Part shown: in pieces, positions 9,160-18,463 of the stretch
Layout of the letters: every line of letters begins with the position of its first letter
Position numbering within the stretch: position 1 is the stretch's first letter
Assembly (NCBI RefSeq): GCF_000157895.3
Contig: NC_022663.1
Location: 6,014,001-6,078,000, forward strand
DNA: 64,000 nucleotides
Source: Mycobacterium kansasii ATCC 12478
Lineage (GTDB): Bacteria > Actinomycetota > Actinomycetes > Mycobacteriales > Mycobacteriaceae
Reading direction: 5' to 3'
The notes under the pieces: generated by a model
What the model was told of the DNA's origin: nothing
Seen by the model: the letters and a program-made list of their open reading frames with translations, nothing else
Databases searched by the model: none
Made by a program: the position numbers and the translations under genes

Positions 9160-10674
9160 GTGAGTCGACTTGTCGAGGTACTGCGGGGCGCGGTCATCGC
9201 GACTCGAGAACAAGCTCTTGCGGTCGGCCGCGAATCCGAACGCACGCTCCTGCTCGGCACCGTATTGCTGGGGTCGGCGTTATCGGCGGCAGCTGGCTTC
9301 GTTCTCGCCCAGTACTACTCCGTCGACGTGTTTACCTCTCTCTTTATGGCCGCCAAGGACTGCTGGCTTGACTGGGGCAGGCAAATGGGCACGCACTGCT
9401 TCAGCGATTACGGAATGACCTTGGGCTTCGGGATGCGGCCCAATCCCTGGGCGCCCTACCCGCTGCGCTTACCCTGGAACAACTACGAGGCGGGGGGAGG
9501 GGCCGGCTATCCGCCGGCGGGGATGCTGCCGCAAATGCTGTTCGGGGTTCTCGGCAAATGGCTGCATGCCCCGCGGCTAGGGTTCTGGGGCTACCAGCTC
9601 CTCTTGACGGGTGCAGTCTTTACCCCCGCGGTCTGGGCGGCGCGCGGTGCTCGCGGTCTGGAGCGCGTGGTCGTCTTTGTGGCGTTGGGCGCCCTGGCCA
9701 TTCCGGTGTGGGGGGTGATCGATCGAGGCAACTCGGTGGGATTCATAGCGCCGGTCGGGCTGGTTTTTCTGGTGGCGCTGCGCCGGCAACGATGGGGACT
9801 GGTGGCGATCATGGTGGTTCTGGCCGCGCTGCTGAAACCACAGTTCGTACTACTCGCTGTGGCGTTGTTCGCGGCCCGACAATGGCGGATGGGTGGCATC
9901 GCCGCCATCGGGGTTGTGATCTCCAACTTTGTTCCATATCTGTTGTGGCCGCGCGACTTTCCGGAAACCATCGCGCAGTCGGCCCGCAGTCTCCTCAATT
10001 ACAGCAGTTCGGTCGACACGCTCGTAGGGCCGTATAACGTGTCTTTCGCAAGAGGAATTTTCTTCATTCCGGACAAGCTCTACGACCCGCAGTGGGGCTA
10101 TGTATCGAATGGCTTTTTTGATGCCACCCGATCGCTGATCGGGTATGTCCTGCTCTTGTTGGTCGTTGTCTCCGTGCTGGCCCTCGGGCGACGCATCTCC
10201 CCGGTCATGGGGGGCATCGCGCTGCTGACCACCGCTTGTCTGTTTCCCGGCCTGGTATTCAACTACTACCTGGTGTTCGCCCTACCGATCGCGGCGCTGG
10301 TGGTCCGCGACCCGGACGGGCGGCCGGAGTCCGGGATTTTCGACGGGTTCGCGACCCGGGGTGACCGCCGCCGCGCGATCGGCATCTGCGTGAGCCTCGC
10401 CGCGGCCCTCTCCATTGTCCGCATCCCGCTGCCCGGCCCGCCGATGATGTCGCCGCTCGCAGGCCAGCTGGGCGTTGTCGGGATCGTCGGCTACACACCG
10501 ATTGTGCACACCACGGCAGAGTTGGTTCCGCTCTTGTGGTTGATCGCGTGCGCGGTGATCATCATTTCTTACGCGCGAAGACCGGCTGCCGGCGCCCAGG
10601 AGAATGTCCCTGCCACCAGTTCGGCCGTGGGCGAACCCATACGGGCCGCCGTATCGCCGGGGGATGGCAAGTGA
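9160..10674 (+). CDS. GT87-like membrane glycosyltransferase
   Basis: About 504 residues with some ten membrane helices. It resembles the DUF2029/GT87 (alpha-(1->2)-mannosyltransferase PimE-like) GT-C family. Supporting features are an extracytoplasmic loop after the first helix (FTSLFMAAKDCWLDWG), YPPAGMLPQMLFGVLG, the signature VWGVIDRGNSVGF (DRGN), and LLKPQFVLLAVALFAARQW. Members use polyprenyl-phosphate sugars as donors on the outer face of the membrane. The start is GTG 9160: a strong GAGGGGA ribosome-binding site at 9147-9153 sits six bases upstream. About 180 bases separate it from the preceding gene on the same strand. The acceptor is probably a growing LOS or another envelope glycan; this is inferred from context. 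Confidence 0.85.
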   Translation: MSRLVEVLRGAVIATREQALAVGRESERTLLLGTVLLGSALSAAAGFVLAQYYSVDVFTSLFMAAKDCWLDWGRQMGTHCFSDYGMTLGFGMRPNPWAPYPLRLPWNNYEAGGGAGYPPAGMLPQMLFGVLGKWLHAPRLGFWGYQLLLTGAVFTPAVWAARGARGLERVVVFVALGALAIPVWGVIDRGNSVGFIAPVGLVFLVALRRQRWGLVAIMVVLAALLKPQFVLLAVALFAARQWRMGGIAAIGVVISNFVPYLLWPRDFPETIAQSARSLLNYSSSVDTLVGPYNVSFARGIFFIPDKLYDPQWGYVSNGFFDATRSLIGYVLLLLVVVSVLALGRRISPVMGGIALLTTACLFPGLVFNYYLVFALPIAALVVRDPDGRPESGIFDGFATRGDRRRAIGICVSLAAALSIVRIPLPGPPMMSPLAGQLGVVGIVGYTPIVHTTAELVPLLWLIACAVIIISYARRPAAGAQENVPATSSAVGEPIRAAVSPGDGK

Positions 10675-10723
10675 ACCGACCTCTCGTTCTACGAGATTGG
10701 CAATGGCTGTAACGGGCACGACT

Positions 10724-11239
10724 TTACGTGCGCGACGTCTCGTCTTGAACGTCGACGACGTGGACGTCGGCGCCGCCGCGCCGGAAGGAGAAGTACCGGT
10801 GGCCAACGTAGTTGAGCACCAGGATGGGCACAAAGATGATCGCTTGCGCCGGGATGCGGTGCAGGCCCAGCTCCACCAGCACAGTCAGGGCGACGGCGTT
10901 GAGGCCAAACGTGGTGAGGTAGACACTCTCGAACCGCACGAGGTCACGCAGTACGTGGCCGCGAACGCGGAACACCAACCGACGATGCATCAGGAATGCG
11001 AACAGCACGCTCAGTACGTGAGAGATGCCGACCGTCACCAGCGACCCGGCGACCGTGCCGAACCGGCGGTCGACTAGGTGGCCTACGGTCTGCGAGCAGG
11101 CGACGAAGATACCGAACCCGACGACGGTGTTGACTCCTCCGACCACTAGGAAAGCCACACGCTGGTCACGGACAAGCCGGATCAACGGCCCCGGCGGCGC
11201 CGATTCGGGCGGCAAGTCGAATTCAGTCAATTGGCGCAT
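10724..11239 (-). CDS. GtrA-like membrane protein (second copy)
   Basis: A 171-residue protein with four hydrophobic helices. GtrA family features are FLVVGGVNTVVGFGIFVA near the N-terminus, FAFLMHRRLVFR after helix two, and LVLNYVGHRYFSFR before a short basic and acidic tail. GtrA proteins are proposed flippases or accessory factors for polyprenyl-linked sugars. It is convergent with the GT87-like gene (49 bases between stops) and shares little sequence with the GtrA-like protein at 1634-2089 beyond the family pattern. Confidence 0.85.
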   Translation of the reverse strand: MRQLTEFDLPPESAPPGPLIRLVRDQRVAFLVVGGVNTVVGFGIFVACSQTVGHLVDRRFGTVAGSLVTVGISHVLSVLFAFLMHRRLVFRVRGHVLRDLVRFESVYLTTFGLNAVALTVLVELGLHRIPAQAIIFVPILVLNYVGHRYFSFRRGGADVHVVDVQDETSRT

Positions 11240-11446
11240 TCGAATGGGGGCGAGTGTTCCCGGCTCACCCTAGGCGCGTCGGCGTCGACATGCATACGCC
11301 CTTCCCAGTCGATCATTCATGCCATGCAATCGCGTAAGCCAGACGGTTATCCCCAGCTGTGTCATTCCATCCCTCACCTTTTTGTCGGAGCGCTCCTCAC
11401 AGCCAAACATGCGAAGTACCCCAGCACTCGACTTCAAGGAATCCGG

Positions 11447-12355
11447 TCACCCGGGGACGCGCCCAGCGAAGACGGTCTGGGCGCCGGTGCCGTCGTCGGC
11501 GACTTCGTAGACCTCGGGCTCGAAACCCGCCTCGCGCACGTAATCGACTATGTCGCGGCCGAATTCGGTGAACGCCAGCAAATCGGCCCCCACCGGAATG
11601 AACCGGTAAGCCCCGCTACCCCTACCGTGGTAGAGGGGCGGCATCAGGTGCACGATCTCGCCGCCATCGCCAACGCGGGCCCGTGCTTCCGTAGTCGCAC
11701 GCGTCCAGACGACCGGCACCGTGAAGACATGACGTCCGCCAGGCCGTAGCACTCGCCGCGTCTCGGCCAGTGCGGTTCGGAAGTCGGGGACATGCTCCAG
11801 AGTGTCAGACGACAGGACGAGGTCGAAGGATGCATCGGGGTAGGTAAAGCGACACATATCTTCGTTACGGACGCCGTCAATCATCTCGCCCAGGCGCTCC
11901 GGCCCCCGGTAGGCGGAGAACGAAAGCCGCGGTAGTCGGCGCAACAAGGCATGCAGCGAGCCGAGTGAGCCGATCGTGTTTACTTCGGCGACGTCCAGAG
12001 CGCGAAACGCCGAATCCTCGATGAGTTCAGCGAACGACCCGCACCCGGGCGGACCGTAGAGAGCGATGAGGATTTCGGCGATCCGCCGCACTCTCAGGTT
12101 GCTGCAGCAGAGCCGGCAGAACATGCTCTCGCGCAAGATATTGGCCCGCGACACGGTGGGATCGGCCCAAAAGGCGTGCACGTCGTCCGGGATGGTCCAG
12201 GAATTGAAGGTAAACCTGGTATCGGCGCCGCAGACCACGCAGCGGCCCGCTTTGTCGGCGCGTCGGTCGCGCGGCGGGCGCAGGTTGAGCAGCACAGGTC
12301 GCCCCACTCGGGCTTTCACCGCCGCCGCCACGCTCACAGGGTTCAAAGTGATCAT
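11447..12355 (-). CDS. SAM-dependent methyltransferase-like protein with N-terminal zinc ribbon
   Basis: About 302 residues. The N-terminus carries two Cys pairs (CVVCGADTRF and FCRLCCSNLR), a likely zinc ribbon. The C-terminal half has the late methyltransferase motifs FDLVLSSDTLEHVPDF and RRVLRPGGRHVFTVP of Methyltransf_11. The usual glycine-rich motif I (DxGxGxG) is not evident in the middle region, so SAM binding may be altered. The start ATG 12355 is supported by GGAGAGCGA just upstream; the longer frame from 12400 has no such site. It faces away from the GT2 gene at 12676. The role is probably modification of an LOS sugar, inferred from context. Confidence 0.8.
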   Translation of the reverse strand: MITLNPVSVAAAVKARVGRPVLLNLRPPRDRRADKAGRCVVCGADTRFTFNSWTIPDDVHAFWADPTVSRANILRESMFCRLCCSNLRVRRIAEILIALYGPPGCGSFAELIEDSAFRALDVAEVNTIGSLGSLHALLRRLPRLSFSAYRGPERLGEMIDGVRNEDMCRFTYPDASFDLVLSSDTLEHVPDFRTALAETRRVLRPGGRHVFTVPVVWTRATTEARARVGDGGEIVHLMPPLYHGRGSGAYRFIPVGADLLAFTEFGRDIVDYVREAGFEPEVYEVADDGTGAQTVFAGRVPG

Positions 12356-12675
12356 GACTCGCTCTCCATTATTAGTAAGCGATGTTTGCGGTGTAGACAC
12401 ATATTCGTACTATGTTGGACCACAATCGTGGACATGCTGGGCGATATGTGAGAAGCCTAGCGCCCGAGTAAGTTAGGAACTAAATTGCTGCCCATGACCG
12501 CGGTCCTTGCCCCGGCGTTGCCGGCGGTGGAGGATTTGCCGCCGGTTTTCATCTCGCTGTCACAACTGGTCATCGTCACCGCGACGGCCACGTACAGCTG
12601 GTCCACTCTTCGGGGCTCTTCGTTCCGCCGTGATTCGACCGAATGCCGACCCGCCGGGCAGCGGGAGACAGCGTC
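12356..12675. promoter_or_regulatory. divergent intergenic region
   Basis: About 320 bases between a leftward methyltransferase and a rightward glycosyltransferase. The left third is AT-richer than its surroundings (around 12365-12430) and is the likely site of the methyltransferase promoter. I see no RNA gene or conserved repeat. Confidence 0.35.
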
Positions 12676-13563
12676 GTGACGCCATCGGTGTCGGTGGTCG
12701 TGCCGGTGTACAACGGCATCGCGACGATCGATGCAACGATGCAGTCGCTTTTGGCGCAGACATTCCGTGACTTCGAACTGCTGGTTTCGGACAATATGTC
12801 CACCGACGGCACCTGGGAGGCACTGCAGCGTTACGCCGTCGACCCCCGGGTCCGCTTGATCCGACATGCTTCCAACGTTGGACCAACGGTGAACTTCAAG
12901 ACCGTGACCGACCTGGCCACTGGCGAATTCATCAAGGCAGTCTGTGCCGATGACGTGCTGTATCCGGACAACCTCGAGGTGCAGGTGGAGGAGCTGGCAG
13001 CTCACCCTTCAGCGGTGGTCGCCGTCAGTTCCAGAGATGTTATCGACGCCACGGGCAGGATCGTGCTTCGCAACCGCGGATTGGCCGGGCTCCGCGGTGA
13101 AATCGCCGGCCCTGACGCTATCCGGCGCAGCGTGCTCGCTGGCACCAACATTTTCGGCGAACCGCCATCGGCCTTGTTCAGGCGCGGGGCCTTTGTTGAC
13201 GCCGGTGGATGGGACGTTCGCTTCCCCTTTCTCATGGATCTGGCGACTTACTGTGCGGTGCTACTTCATAGCAATGGCAGCCTTGTCGCAGTACCCCGGC
13301 CACTCTGGGCATTTCGAATCAGCGGTGCTCAGGCGAGTGTTGGAACGCAGATACAGTCCCAGGCCGGCGAGGTGATCGGGTTCTTTCGCGCGTTGGCAGC
13401 TGAGCACCCCGGGCTGCTCGGGCAGAGGTACCTGGCCGTCGGCAGCGCGCGAGCGCGTATGAACGCCCTCGGGCGCCACGTGGTGTACCGCTGGCTTGGG
13501 CGGCGGATGCACCCCGCGCCCCCTGCCGCAGACAGCCAGCACGATGCCAGCAAGACGGGTTAA
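12676..13563 (+). CDS. GT2 family glycosyltransferase
   Basis: A 295-residue GT-A glycosyltransferase. SVSVVVPVYNGIATIDATM opens the nucleotide-binding fold, LVSDNMSTDGTW follows, and AVCADDVLYPDN holds the metal-binding acidic residues. FGEPPSALFRRGAF and PFLMDLATYCAVL form the acceptor region. No membrane helix is seen, so it acts in the cytosol on a lipid-linked or nucleotide-bound acceptor. GTG 12676 is preferred over 12643 because GGGAGA lies ten bases upstream and the family fold begins right after it. It stands alone on this strand; the following genes run the other way. Confidence 0.85.
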   Translation: MTPSVSVVVPVYNGIATIDATMQSLLAQTFRDFELLVSDNMSTDGTWEALQRYAVDPRVRLIRHASNVGPTVNFKTVTDLATGEFIKAVCADDVLYPDNLEVQVEELAAHPSAVVAVSSRDVIDATGRIVLRNRGLAGLRGEIAGPDAIRRSVLAGTNIFGEPPSALFRRGAFVDAGGWDVRFPFLMDLATYCAVLLHSNGSLVAVPRPLWAFRISGAQASVGTQIQSQAGEVIGFFRALAAEHPGLLGQRYLAVGSARARMNALGRHVVYRWLGRRMHPAPPAADSQHDASKTG

Positions 13564-13747
13564 CGCCCTTGGGTGGAACCGAAATGGCATATCGTCCGTG
13601 AGCGCTGAGGAGGCGAACTTCTGCCCTTCCGTTGCCCATACACTTCGGAGGCGACGTGTCCCCGGTACCGGGGGAGCGAATGTGGCAGTCAGCGCGGCTC
13701 GAACACCGGTAGGTACTTACAGAGTCTTCGGCAGTCGGCTTGGCCTA

Positions 13748-14662
13748 CTAGCACATTGCTTGTTGCCTTAGCACTGCCTCGTACACGCGCTTGACTGTCA
13801 CGGGGAACGGCGTGATTGCCACGCTCTGGAATTCGCGCGGAAAGTCTGTGCAAAGCCTCAGGTCCCGAACGTGATAGCGCGAGGACGGGCTGGTCCCGAG
13901 TGCGATCCGGACGGAGCGATGTGCGACCTGCTGTACGGTCCGCAGGACGGTACAGACGGACACGGGTCGTTGAGATGAGATATTGCGCAGCACCGGCTCC
14001 GACGGCTGGTCGCGCACCACAGTCTCCACCAGCGCGCACACCATCGCAGCGGCATCATCGACGTACAAGTAGTCGCGCAGTGTCTCCATCGGCACGAAAA
14101 CGTTCAACGATTGTCGCGTGACGGCGGCTCGACATAGCTGACTGACCAGACCCTGCTGTTTCGCAAGATTCTGACCGGGCCCGGCGAGGTTTGAGAACCG
14201 CCCGATGACGAGCGGGACGCAGCCTTGAAGCGTCATCCGCAGGATCTCCTCCTGAGCGAGCTTTGTCTCGCCGTAGGGACTCAGCGGCCGTGGCTTCGTC
14301 GACTCACTGAACGGGGGTTGAGTCGACCCGGCATAGACGCCGCCTGCTGAGGAGGAGAGGAAGAACGCGCCCTTACCGGCCGGCTGCATGTCCCGCAGCC
14401 TCGTGACGAAATGCGACATGATGCGCGTCTCCGCGGCGAGTTTGTCGGCCGTGGAACCGACGACGCCGCTGCCGGCGGCCCAGACAATCGACCAATCGTC
14501 GTTTTGGGCCGTTCGGATGAATCGCTTGAGATCGGCATCGAGCACCTCGACCGCCGCATCGTGGTCCTCCCACGGCACCGAAAGATGCATGAACGTCGGA
14601 CCCATCGCCCGCGACACGGCGCTTCCGAGAAGTCCGCCGCGACCCACGATCCAGGTAAGCAC
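13748..14662 (-). CDS. NAD-dependent epimerase/dehydratase (sugar SDR)
   Basis: A 304-residue extended SDR. It has an N-terminal GRGGLLGSA nucleotide-binding motif, a catalytic Ser region FFLSSSAGGVYAG, the active-site YxxxK in SPYGETKLAQEE, and IGRFSNLAGPGQN in the substrate-binding part. It likely reduces or epimerises a 4-keto nucleotide sugar. The GTG start is two bases after the stop of the upstream GT2 gene, so the two form an operon read leftward. A link with the CDP-sugar operon to the right is plausible, since that cassette yields 4-keto intermediates, but it is not shown by the sequence. Confidence 0.85.
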   Translation of the reverse strand: MLTWIVGRGGLLGSAVSRAMGPTFMHLSVPWEDHDAAVEVLDADLKRFIRTAQNDDWSIVWAAGSGVVGSTADKLAAETRIMSHFVTRLRDMQPAGKGAFFLSSSAGGVYAGSTQPPFSESTKPRPLSPYGETKLAQEEILRMTLQGCVPLVIGRFSNLAGPGQNLAKQQGLVSQLCRAAVTRQSLNVFVPMETLRDYLYVDDAAAMVCALVETVVRDQPSEPVLRNISSQRPVSVCTVLRTVQQVAHRSVRIALGTSPSSRYHVRDLRLCTDFPREFQSVAITPFPVTVKRVYEAVLRQQAMC

Positions 14663-14664
14663 GG

Positions 14665-15666
14665 TCAGTCCGCCGGATTGTCGAAGGTGTCACCGGGATC
14701 TCGCACGATGACGTACACAGGCTTGCCCATTGCCATAGTGGCTGAAGCGGCGATGTATTCGGCGATGATCCCCAGGGCGAACAAGGTGGCCCCGCCGACG
14801 ACCAGCACCGCCACGAACACCGATGTCCACCCTTGCACGGTGATACCGCCGACCAACTTCTGGATCATGCTGTAGATCGCCACACCAAAACCGAGAAGGG
14901 CGAACAAAATGCCCATCATTGACACGAAACGCAGCGGCCGGGTACCCGAAGAGATGACGAGCCGCCAAAAATGCGACACCAGGCGACGCAGGGTATAGGC
15001 GCTTGCAGGCCGTCCTTCTTGGCGCATCATCACCGGACAGGTCGACGGGTTGGCGACAACCCAAGAAAGAGCGACATCCAAAAACACGCCCGCGCCGGCG
15101 TAGGCAGCGACACTTCGTCCGGCCTCACCGAGGATCAATCGGTAACTGTTGAATGCACTGGGCCCGTCAGACGACACCAAGACGTGCACAAACAACCACT
15201 TTGTTATCCGAGACGCCGTGTTGCGCAACACCCCATGCGGCGGTCGATTCCTCGGCGAGGCATACACGAGCTGGGTGCGGTCCCGGTAGGCCGTGTCAAG
15301 CAAGTCACCGATATAACCCGGGTCGTGCTGCCCGTCCTCGTCCATCGTGACGATCCAGTCCCCACCCGATGAGGTCATCCCCGCAAGTGTGGCCGGATGT
15401 TGTCCGAAGTTGCGAGACAGCCACACCGGGCGCACCCATTCGTCGTGGCCGGCCAACTCTCGAACGACTTCTTCGCTACCGCGAATGCCCCGGTCCCACA
15501 CCAGGAGCACCTCGTCGACGCGGAACTCACGACCGTCCCGCGTTTGCTGAGTCGAACGCAGCTGCGCAAGCTCCTTCACCACGCCAGGCAAAGTCGCAGC
15601 TCCGTTGTAGACCGGGATCACAACGCTGACCGAATCCACACGGCCCAACTGACGGTCACCAGTCAC
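14665..15666 (-). CDS. GtrB/DPM-synthase-like GT2 with two C-terminal membrane helices
   Basis: A 333-residue glycosyltransferase of the polyprenyl-phosphate sugar synthase class. The GT-A domain starts VSVVIPVYNGAATL, has LSRNFGQHPATLAGM and the metal-binding IVTMDEDGQHDPGYI. Two hydrophobic helices follow (about residues 245-320: VSMMGILFALLGFGVAIYS and TSVFVAVLVVGGATLFALG), as in GtrB/ArnC. These enzymes move a sugar from a nucleotide onto polyprenyl phosphate at the inner face of the membrane, supplying membrane glycosyltransferases. The GTG start at 15666 has GGGGAGG six bases upstream; longer in-frame starts lack a site. It is paired with the downstream SDR, and two GtrA-like proteins in the window could be its partners. 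Confidence 0.87.
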   Translation of the reverse strand: MTGDRQLGRVDSVSVVIPVYNGAATLPGVVKELAQLRSTQQTRDGREFRVDEVLLVWDRGIRGSEEVVRELAGHDEWVRPVWLSRNFGQHPATLAGMTSSGGDWIVTMDEDGQHDPGYIGDLLDTAYRDRTQLVYASPRNRPPHGVLRNTASRITKWLFVHVLVSSDGPSAFNSYRLILGEAGRSVAAYAGAGVFLDVALSWVVANPSTCPVMMRQEGRPASAYTLRRLVSHFWRLVISSGTRPLRFVSMMGILFALLGFGVAIYSMIQKLVGGITVQGWTSVFVAVLVVGGATLFALGIIAEYIAASATMAMGKPVYVIVRDPGDTFDNPAD

Positions 15667-16065
15667 GCGTCGCCTCCCCAACATACGGCTCCAGTGAAGT
15701 GACTGTACCGATGGATAAGCCGGAAAGTGATGCCAATTGTGGTTCTGCCTCGCGGTTCCGGGCCGTCGGAGTGGAGATGGCCCGAGTACACGGCGCGCGG
15801 CCCGCCTGATTACGGTCCCAGTGCCGGTCAGCAAGAGTAGACTCATGCGCTCGAAGGCGACCTGGAGTGCGAGGGCGCGAAGTATCCAACCGTTGGGGGT
15901 CTTTCTTTCTCATTCGTCAGCTTACCGGGACAAGTATTCAAACTCTACTGCCGATATATTGGCGTACACGACTGTCATATTGGAAGGTAGATTTAGTTGC
16001 TCTCAATTAACAGATCGGCCAAGAAATTGGTCGGTTTGGCATCATTCCTAACATAAGCGAGTCCA
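15667..16065. promoter_or_regulatory. divergent intergenic region upstream of the CDP-sugar operon
   Basis: About 400 bases between the leftward GT2 and the rightward rfbF. The part from about 15910 to 16060 is clearly AT-richer than neighbouring DNA and should contain the promoter of the long sugar operon. I see no attenuator, repeat or small gene. Several short open frames here have no family-like sequence. Confidence 0.4.
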
Positions 16066-16839
16066 ATGAAAGCCGTAATACTGGCCGGGGGCCTCGGTAC
16101 TCGCCTGAGTGAGGAAACCACGATCCGCCCCAAACCTATGGTGGAGATCGGCGGGCGACCCATCCTGTGGCACATCATGAAACTCTACTCGCATCACGGT
16201 ATTCGTGATTTTGTCGTTTGCTGTGGCTATAAGGGTTACGTCATCAAGGAGTATTTCGCCAACTATTTCCTGCATATGTCGGACGTGACTTTCGATATGT
16301 CACTCAACAAGATGGAAGTCCATCGGCACCACGCAGAACCGTGGCGGGTGACGCTGGTTGACACTGGCGACGAAACCATGACGGGTGGGCGCCTGAAGCG
16401 CGTGACTACCTATATCCAGGACGATGAGGCGTTTTGCTTCACCTACGGTGACGGACTCAGCGATGTGGATATCGGCGCGAGCGTTGAATTCCACCGTCAG
16501 CATGGGCGTCACGCCACGGTTACGGCGGTGCTTCCGCCGGGGCGCTATGGCGCCATCGAGTGCGAGGGCGACCGAGTCACGGGCTTCGCCGAAAAACCAC
16601 GCGGCGATGGCGGCCTCATCAACGGCGGATTTTTCGTCCTGTCTCCCGCAGTACTCGATTACATTGACGGCGATCACGTCGCATGGGAAGGGCCCCCCTT
16701 GGCGCGTCTGGCTGCCGACGGCGAAATGATGGCCTTCGAGCATTCCGGCTTCTGGCAACCGATGGACACCCTTCGAGAGAAGAACCTGCTCGAAGAACTG
16801 TGGAGTAGCGGCAAAGCGCCGTGGAAATGCTGGCATTGA
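16066..16839 (+). CDS. rfbF: glucose-1-phosphate cytidylyltransferase
   Basis: A 257-residue nucleotidyltransferase converting glucose 1-phosphate and CTP to CDP-glucose. The signature is at the N-terminus (MKAVILAGGLGTRLSEET), with RPKPMVEIGGRPILWHIM, FVVCCGYKGYVIKEYF, FTYGDGLSDVDI (metal-binding Asp), PPGRYGAIE and FWQPMDTLREKNLLEELW. The length and the LSEET and GDGLSDV motifs fit RfbF/DdhA rather than RmlA or GalU. It is the first gene of an operon of overlapping genes running to 23839, and its product feeds RfbG directly. CDP-glucose is the entry point to CDP-linked 6-deoxy and dideoxy sugars. Confidence 0.95.
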   Translation: MKAVILAGGLGTRLSEETTIRPKPMVEIGGRPILWHIMKLYSHHGIRDFVVCCGYKGYVIKEYFANYFLHMSDVTFDMSLNKMEVHRHHAEPWRVTLVDTGDETMTGGRLKRVTTYIQDDEAFCFTYGDGLSDVDIGASVEFHRQHGRHATVTAVLPPGRYGAIECEGDRVTGFAEKPRGDGGLINGGFFVLSPAVLDYIDGDHVAWEGPPLARLAADGEMMAFEHSGFWQPMDTLREKNLLEELWSSGKAPWKCWH

Positions 16840-17915
16840 ACGCATTCAGAACTGCTTATCGCGGGCGCCGGGTCCTCGTCACCGGCCACACGGGATTCAA
16901 GGGCAGCTGGTTGTGCCTATGGCTGCATGCCCTGGGTGCTGAGGTGACCGGGCTGGCTTTGGACCCATCGTCGAAGCCCAACCATTGGGACCTGTTGAAG
17001 CTGTCGATCAACGATCATCGCGTCGACATTCGTGATGAAGCCGCAGTCCGTGGGATTTTCGCCGCGGAAGGGCCGGAGATCGTGTTCCACTTGGCTGCCC
17101 AGCCGTTGGTCCGCCGGTCCTACCGCGAGCCTGTCGCCACTTGGGCGACCAACGTGATGGGCACGGTGCATGTACTCGAGGCTGCCCGAGCCACGCCAGA
17201 TGTGCGTGCCGTGGTGGTCGTGACGACCGACAAGTGTTATGAGAATCGCGAATGGCCGTGGGCCTACCGAGAAAGAGATCGGCTGGGCGGCCACGACCCC
17301 TACAGCGCGTCCAAGGCCGGGGCCGAGTTGGCGGCGGCGAGCTACCGGACTGCCTTTCTGCAACACTCGTCGGCCTCGCTGATCGCAACCGCTCGGGGCG
17401 GCAACGTGATTGGTGGTGGCGACTGGTCTGAGGACCGGCTGATTCCCGACTTGGTGCGATCCGTCGTCGCCGACGAGCCACTGGTCATTCGCTCGCCACA
17501 CGCCACGCGCCCTTGGCAACACGTACTCGATTGCCTCAGCGGGTACCTACTACTGGGCCGGCGGCTGCTGGCGGGCGACGACAGTTGCGCTGATGCTTGG
17601 AATTTCGGCCCCGATGAGAAAGGTAACCGTACGGTAGAGCAGGTGCTCCGAGACCTTGCTCGCACCTGGCCGAAGCTTCGGTGGCAACAGACAACCGATC
17701 CGCAGCCGCACGAGGCGGGCTTGCTGCAACTCGACAGTGCCAGGGCGAGAATGCATCTCGGGTGGCGTCCCGTCTGGGATCTTGAAAAAGCGATCCACCA
17801 CACGGCCGACTGGTATCGCCATTGGCTCGAATTTGGTGAAGTGCGAAGCGCCGACCAACTGGACGCCTACATCGCCGATGCAGTCACTTCAGAGCTGACG
17901 TGGGCTACCGCATGA
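16827..17915 (+). CDS. rfbG: CDP-glucose 4,6-dehydratase
   Basis: A 362-residue extended SDR making CDP-4-keto-6-deoxyglucose. Key features are VLVTGHTGFKGSWL at the N-terminus, FHLAAQPLVRRSY, the catalytic TTDKCYEN, DPYSASKAGAEL holding YxxxK, ARGGNVIGGGDWSEDRLIPD and TRPWQHVLD, all typical of RfbG. Its start (ATG 16827, or GTG 16821) lies inside the end of rfbF, so translation is coupled. No rmlB-type dTDP-glucose dehydratase is in the window, so the cassette probably works on a CDP sugar. RfbH, the PLP/iron-sulfur dehydrase of CDP-3,6-dideoxy sugars, is absent, so the 3-hydroxyl is probably kept. Confidence 0.95.
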   Translation: MLALNAFRTAYRGRRVLVTGHTGFKGSWLCLWLHALGAEVTGLALDPSSKPNHWDLLKLSINDHRVDIRDEAAVRGIFAAEGPEIVFHLAAQPLVRRSYREPVATWATNVMGTVHVLEAARATPDVRAVVVVTTDKCYENREWPWAYRERDRLGGHDPYSASKAGAELAAASYRTAFLQHSSASLIATARGGNVIGGGDWSEDRLIPDLVRSVVADEPLVIRSPHATRPWQHVLDCLSGYLLLGRRLLAGDDSCADAWNFGPDEKGNRTVEQVLRDLARTWPKLRWQQTTDPQPHEAGLLQLDSARARMHLGWRPVWDLEKAIHHTADWYRHWLEFGEVRSADQLDAYIADAVTSELTWATA

Positions 17916-18463
17916 ATATCCTCGACACCCCGATCTCCGATCTCAAGGTTGTTCAGACCCTGCCCCACCGTGATGCCCGCGGAGCGTTCGTCCGCCTCTT
18001 TTGCGCCAACGACCTTCAGTCTCTGCTGGGCCACCGCCAGATCGCGCAGATCAACCACTCCAGAACCAGCCATGCAGGGGCCGTGCGGGGGATGCATTTT
18101 CAGTATCCGCCGCATGCGGAAATGAAAATGGTCCGCTGCCTTAGTGGCCGGGTTTGGGACGTCGCGGTGGACCTGCGGTCCGGCTCTCCGACGTTTCTTC
18201 GGTGGCACGCCCAGGAACTGGCGCCAGACGACGCGCAGATGCTCGTCATCCCCGAGGGCTTCGCCCACGGGTTCCAGGTCTTGGAGCCGGACAGCGAATT
18301 GCTGTACCTCCACACGGCTTTCTATCACCCGCCTTCCGAGGGCGGCCTGCGCCATGATGATCCGCGGCTTGCCATCGCGTGGCCATTGCCGCCGCGAGAT
18401 CTATCGCCTCGTGATCTGGCCCATCGGCTACTGGATGCTGATTTCACCGGGGTCGCGCCATGA
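17912..18463 (+). CDS. dTDP-4-dehydrorhamnose 3,5-epimerase-like (RmlC family)
   Basis: A 183-residue cupin of the RmlC family. It has HRDARGAFVRLF, QINHSRTSHAGAVRGMHFQ (with the catalytic His), KMVRCLSGRVWDVAVDLR, QMLVIPEGFAHGFQVL and ELLYLHTAFYHP. It would epimerise C3 and/or C5 of the 4-keto-6-deoxy sugar made by RfbG, turning the D series into the L series. The ATG at 17912 overlaps the rfbG stop (ATGA), so I prefer it to GTG 17900. Its position in a CDP-sugar operon suggests a CDP rather than a dTDP substrate, as for AscE-like enzymes; that is inferred. Confidence 0.9.
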   Translation: MNILDTPISDLKVVQTLPHRDARGAFVRLFCANDLQSLLGHRQIAQINHSRTSHAGAVRGMHFQYPPHAEMKMVRCLSGRVWDVAVDLRSGSPTFLRWHAQELAPDDAQMLVIPEGFAHGFQVLEPDSELLYLHTAFYHPPSEGGLRHDDPRLAIAWPLPPRDLSPRDLAHRLLDADFTGVAP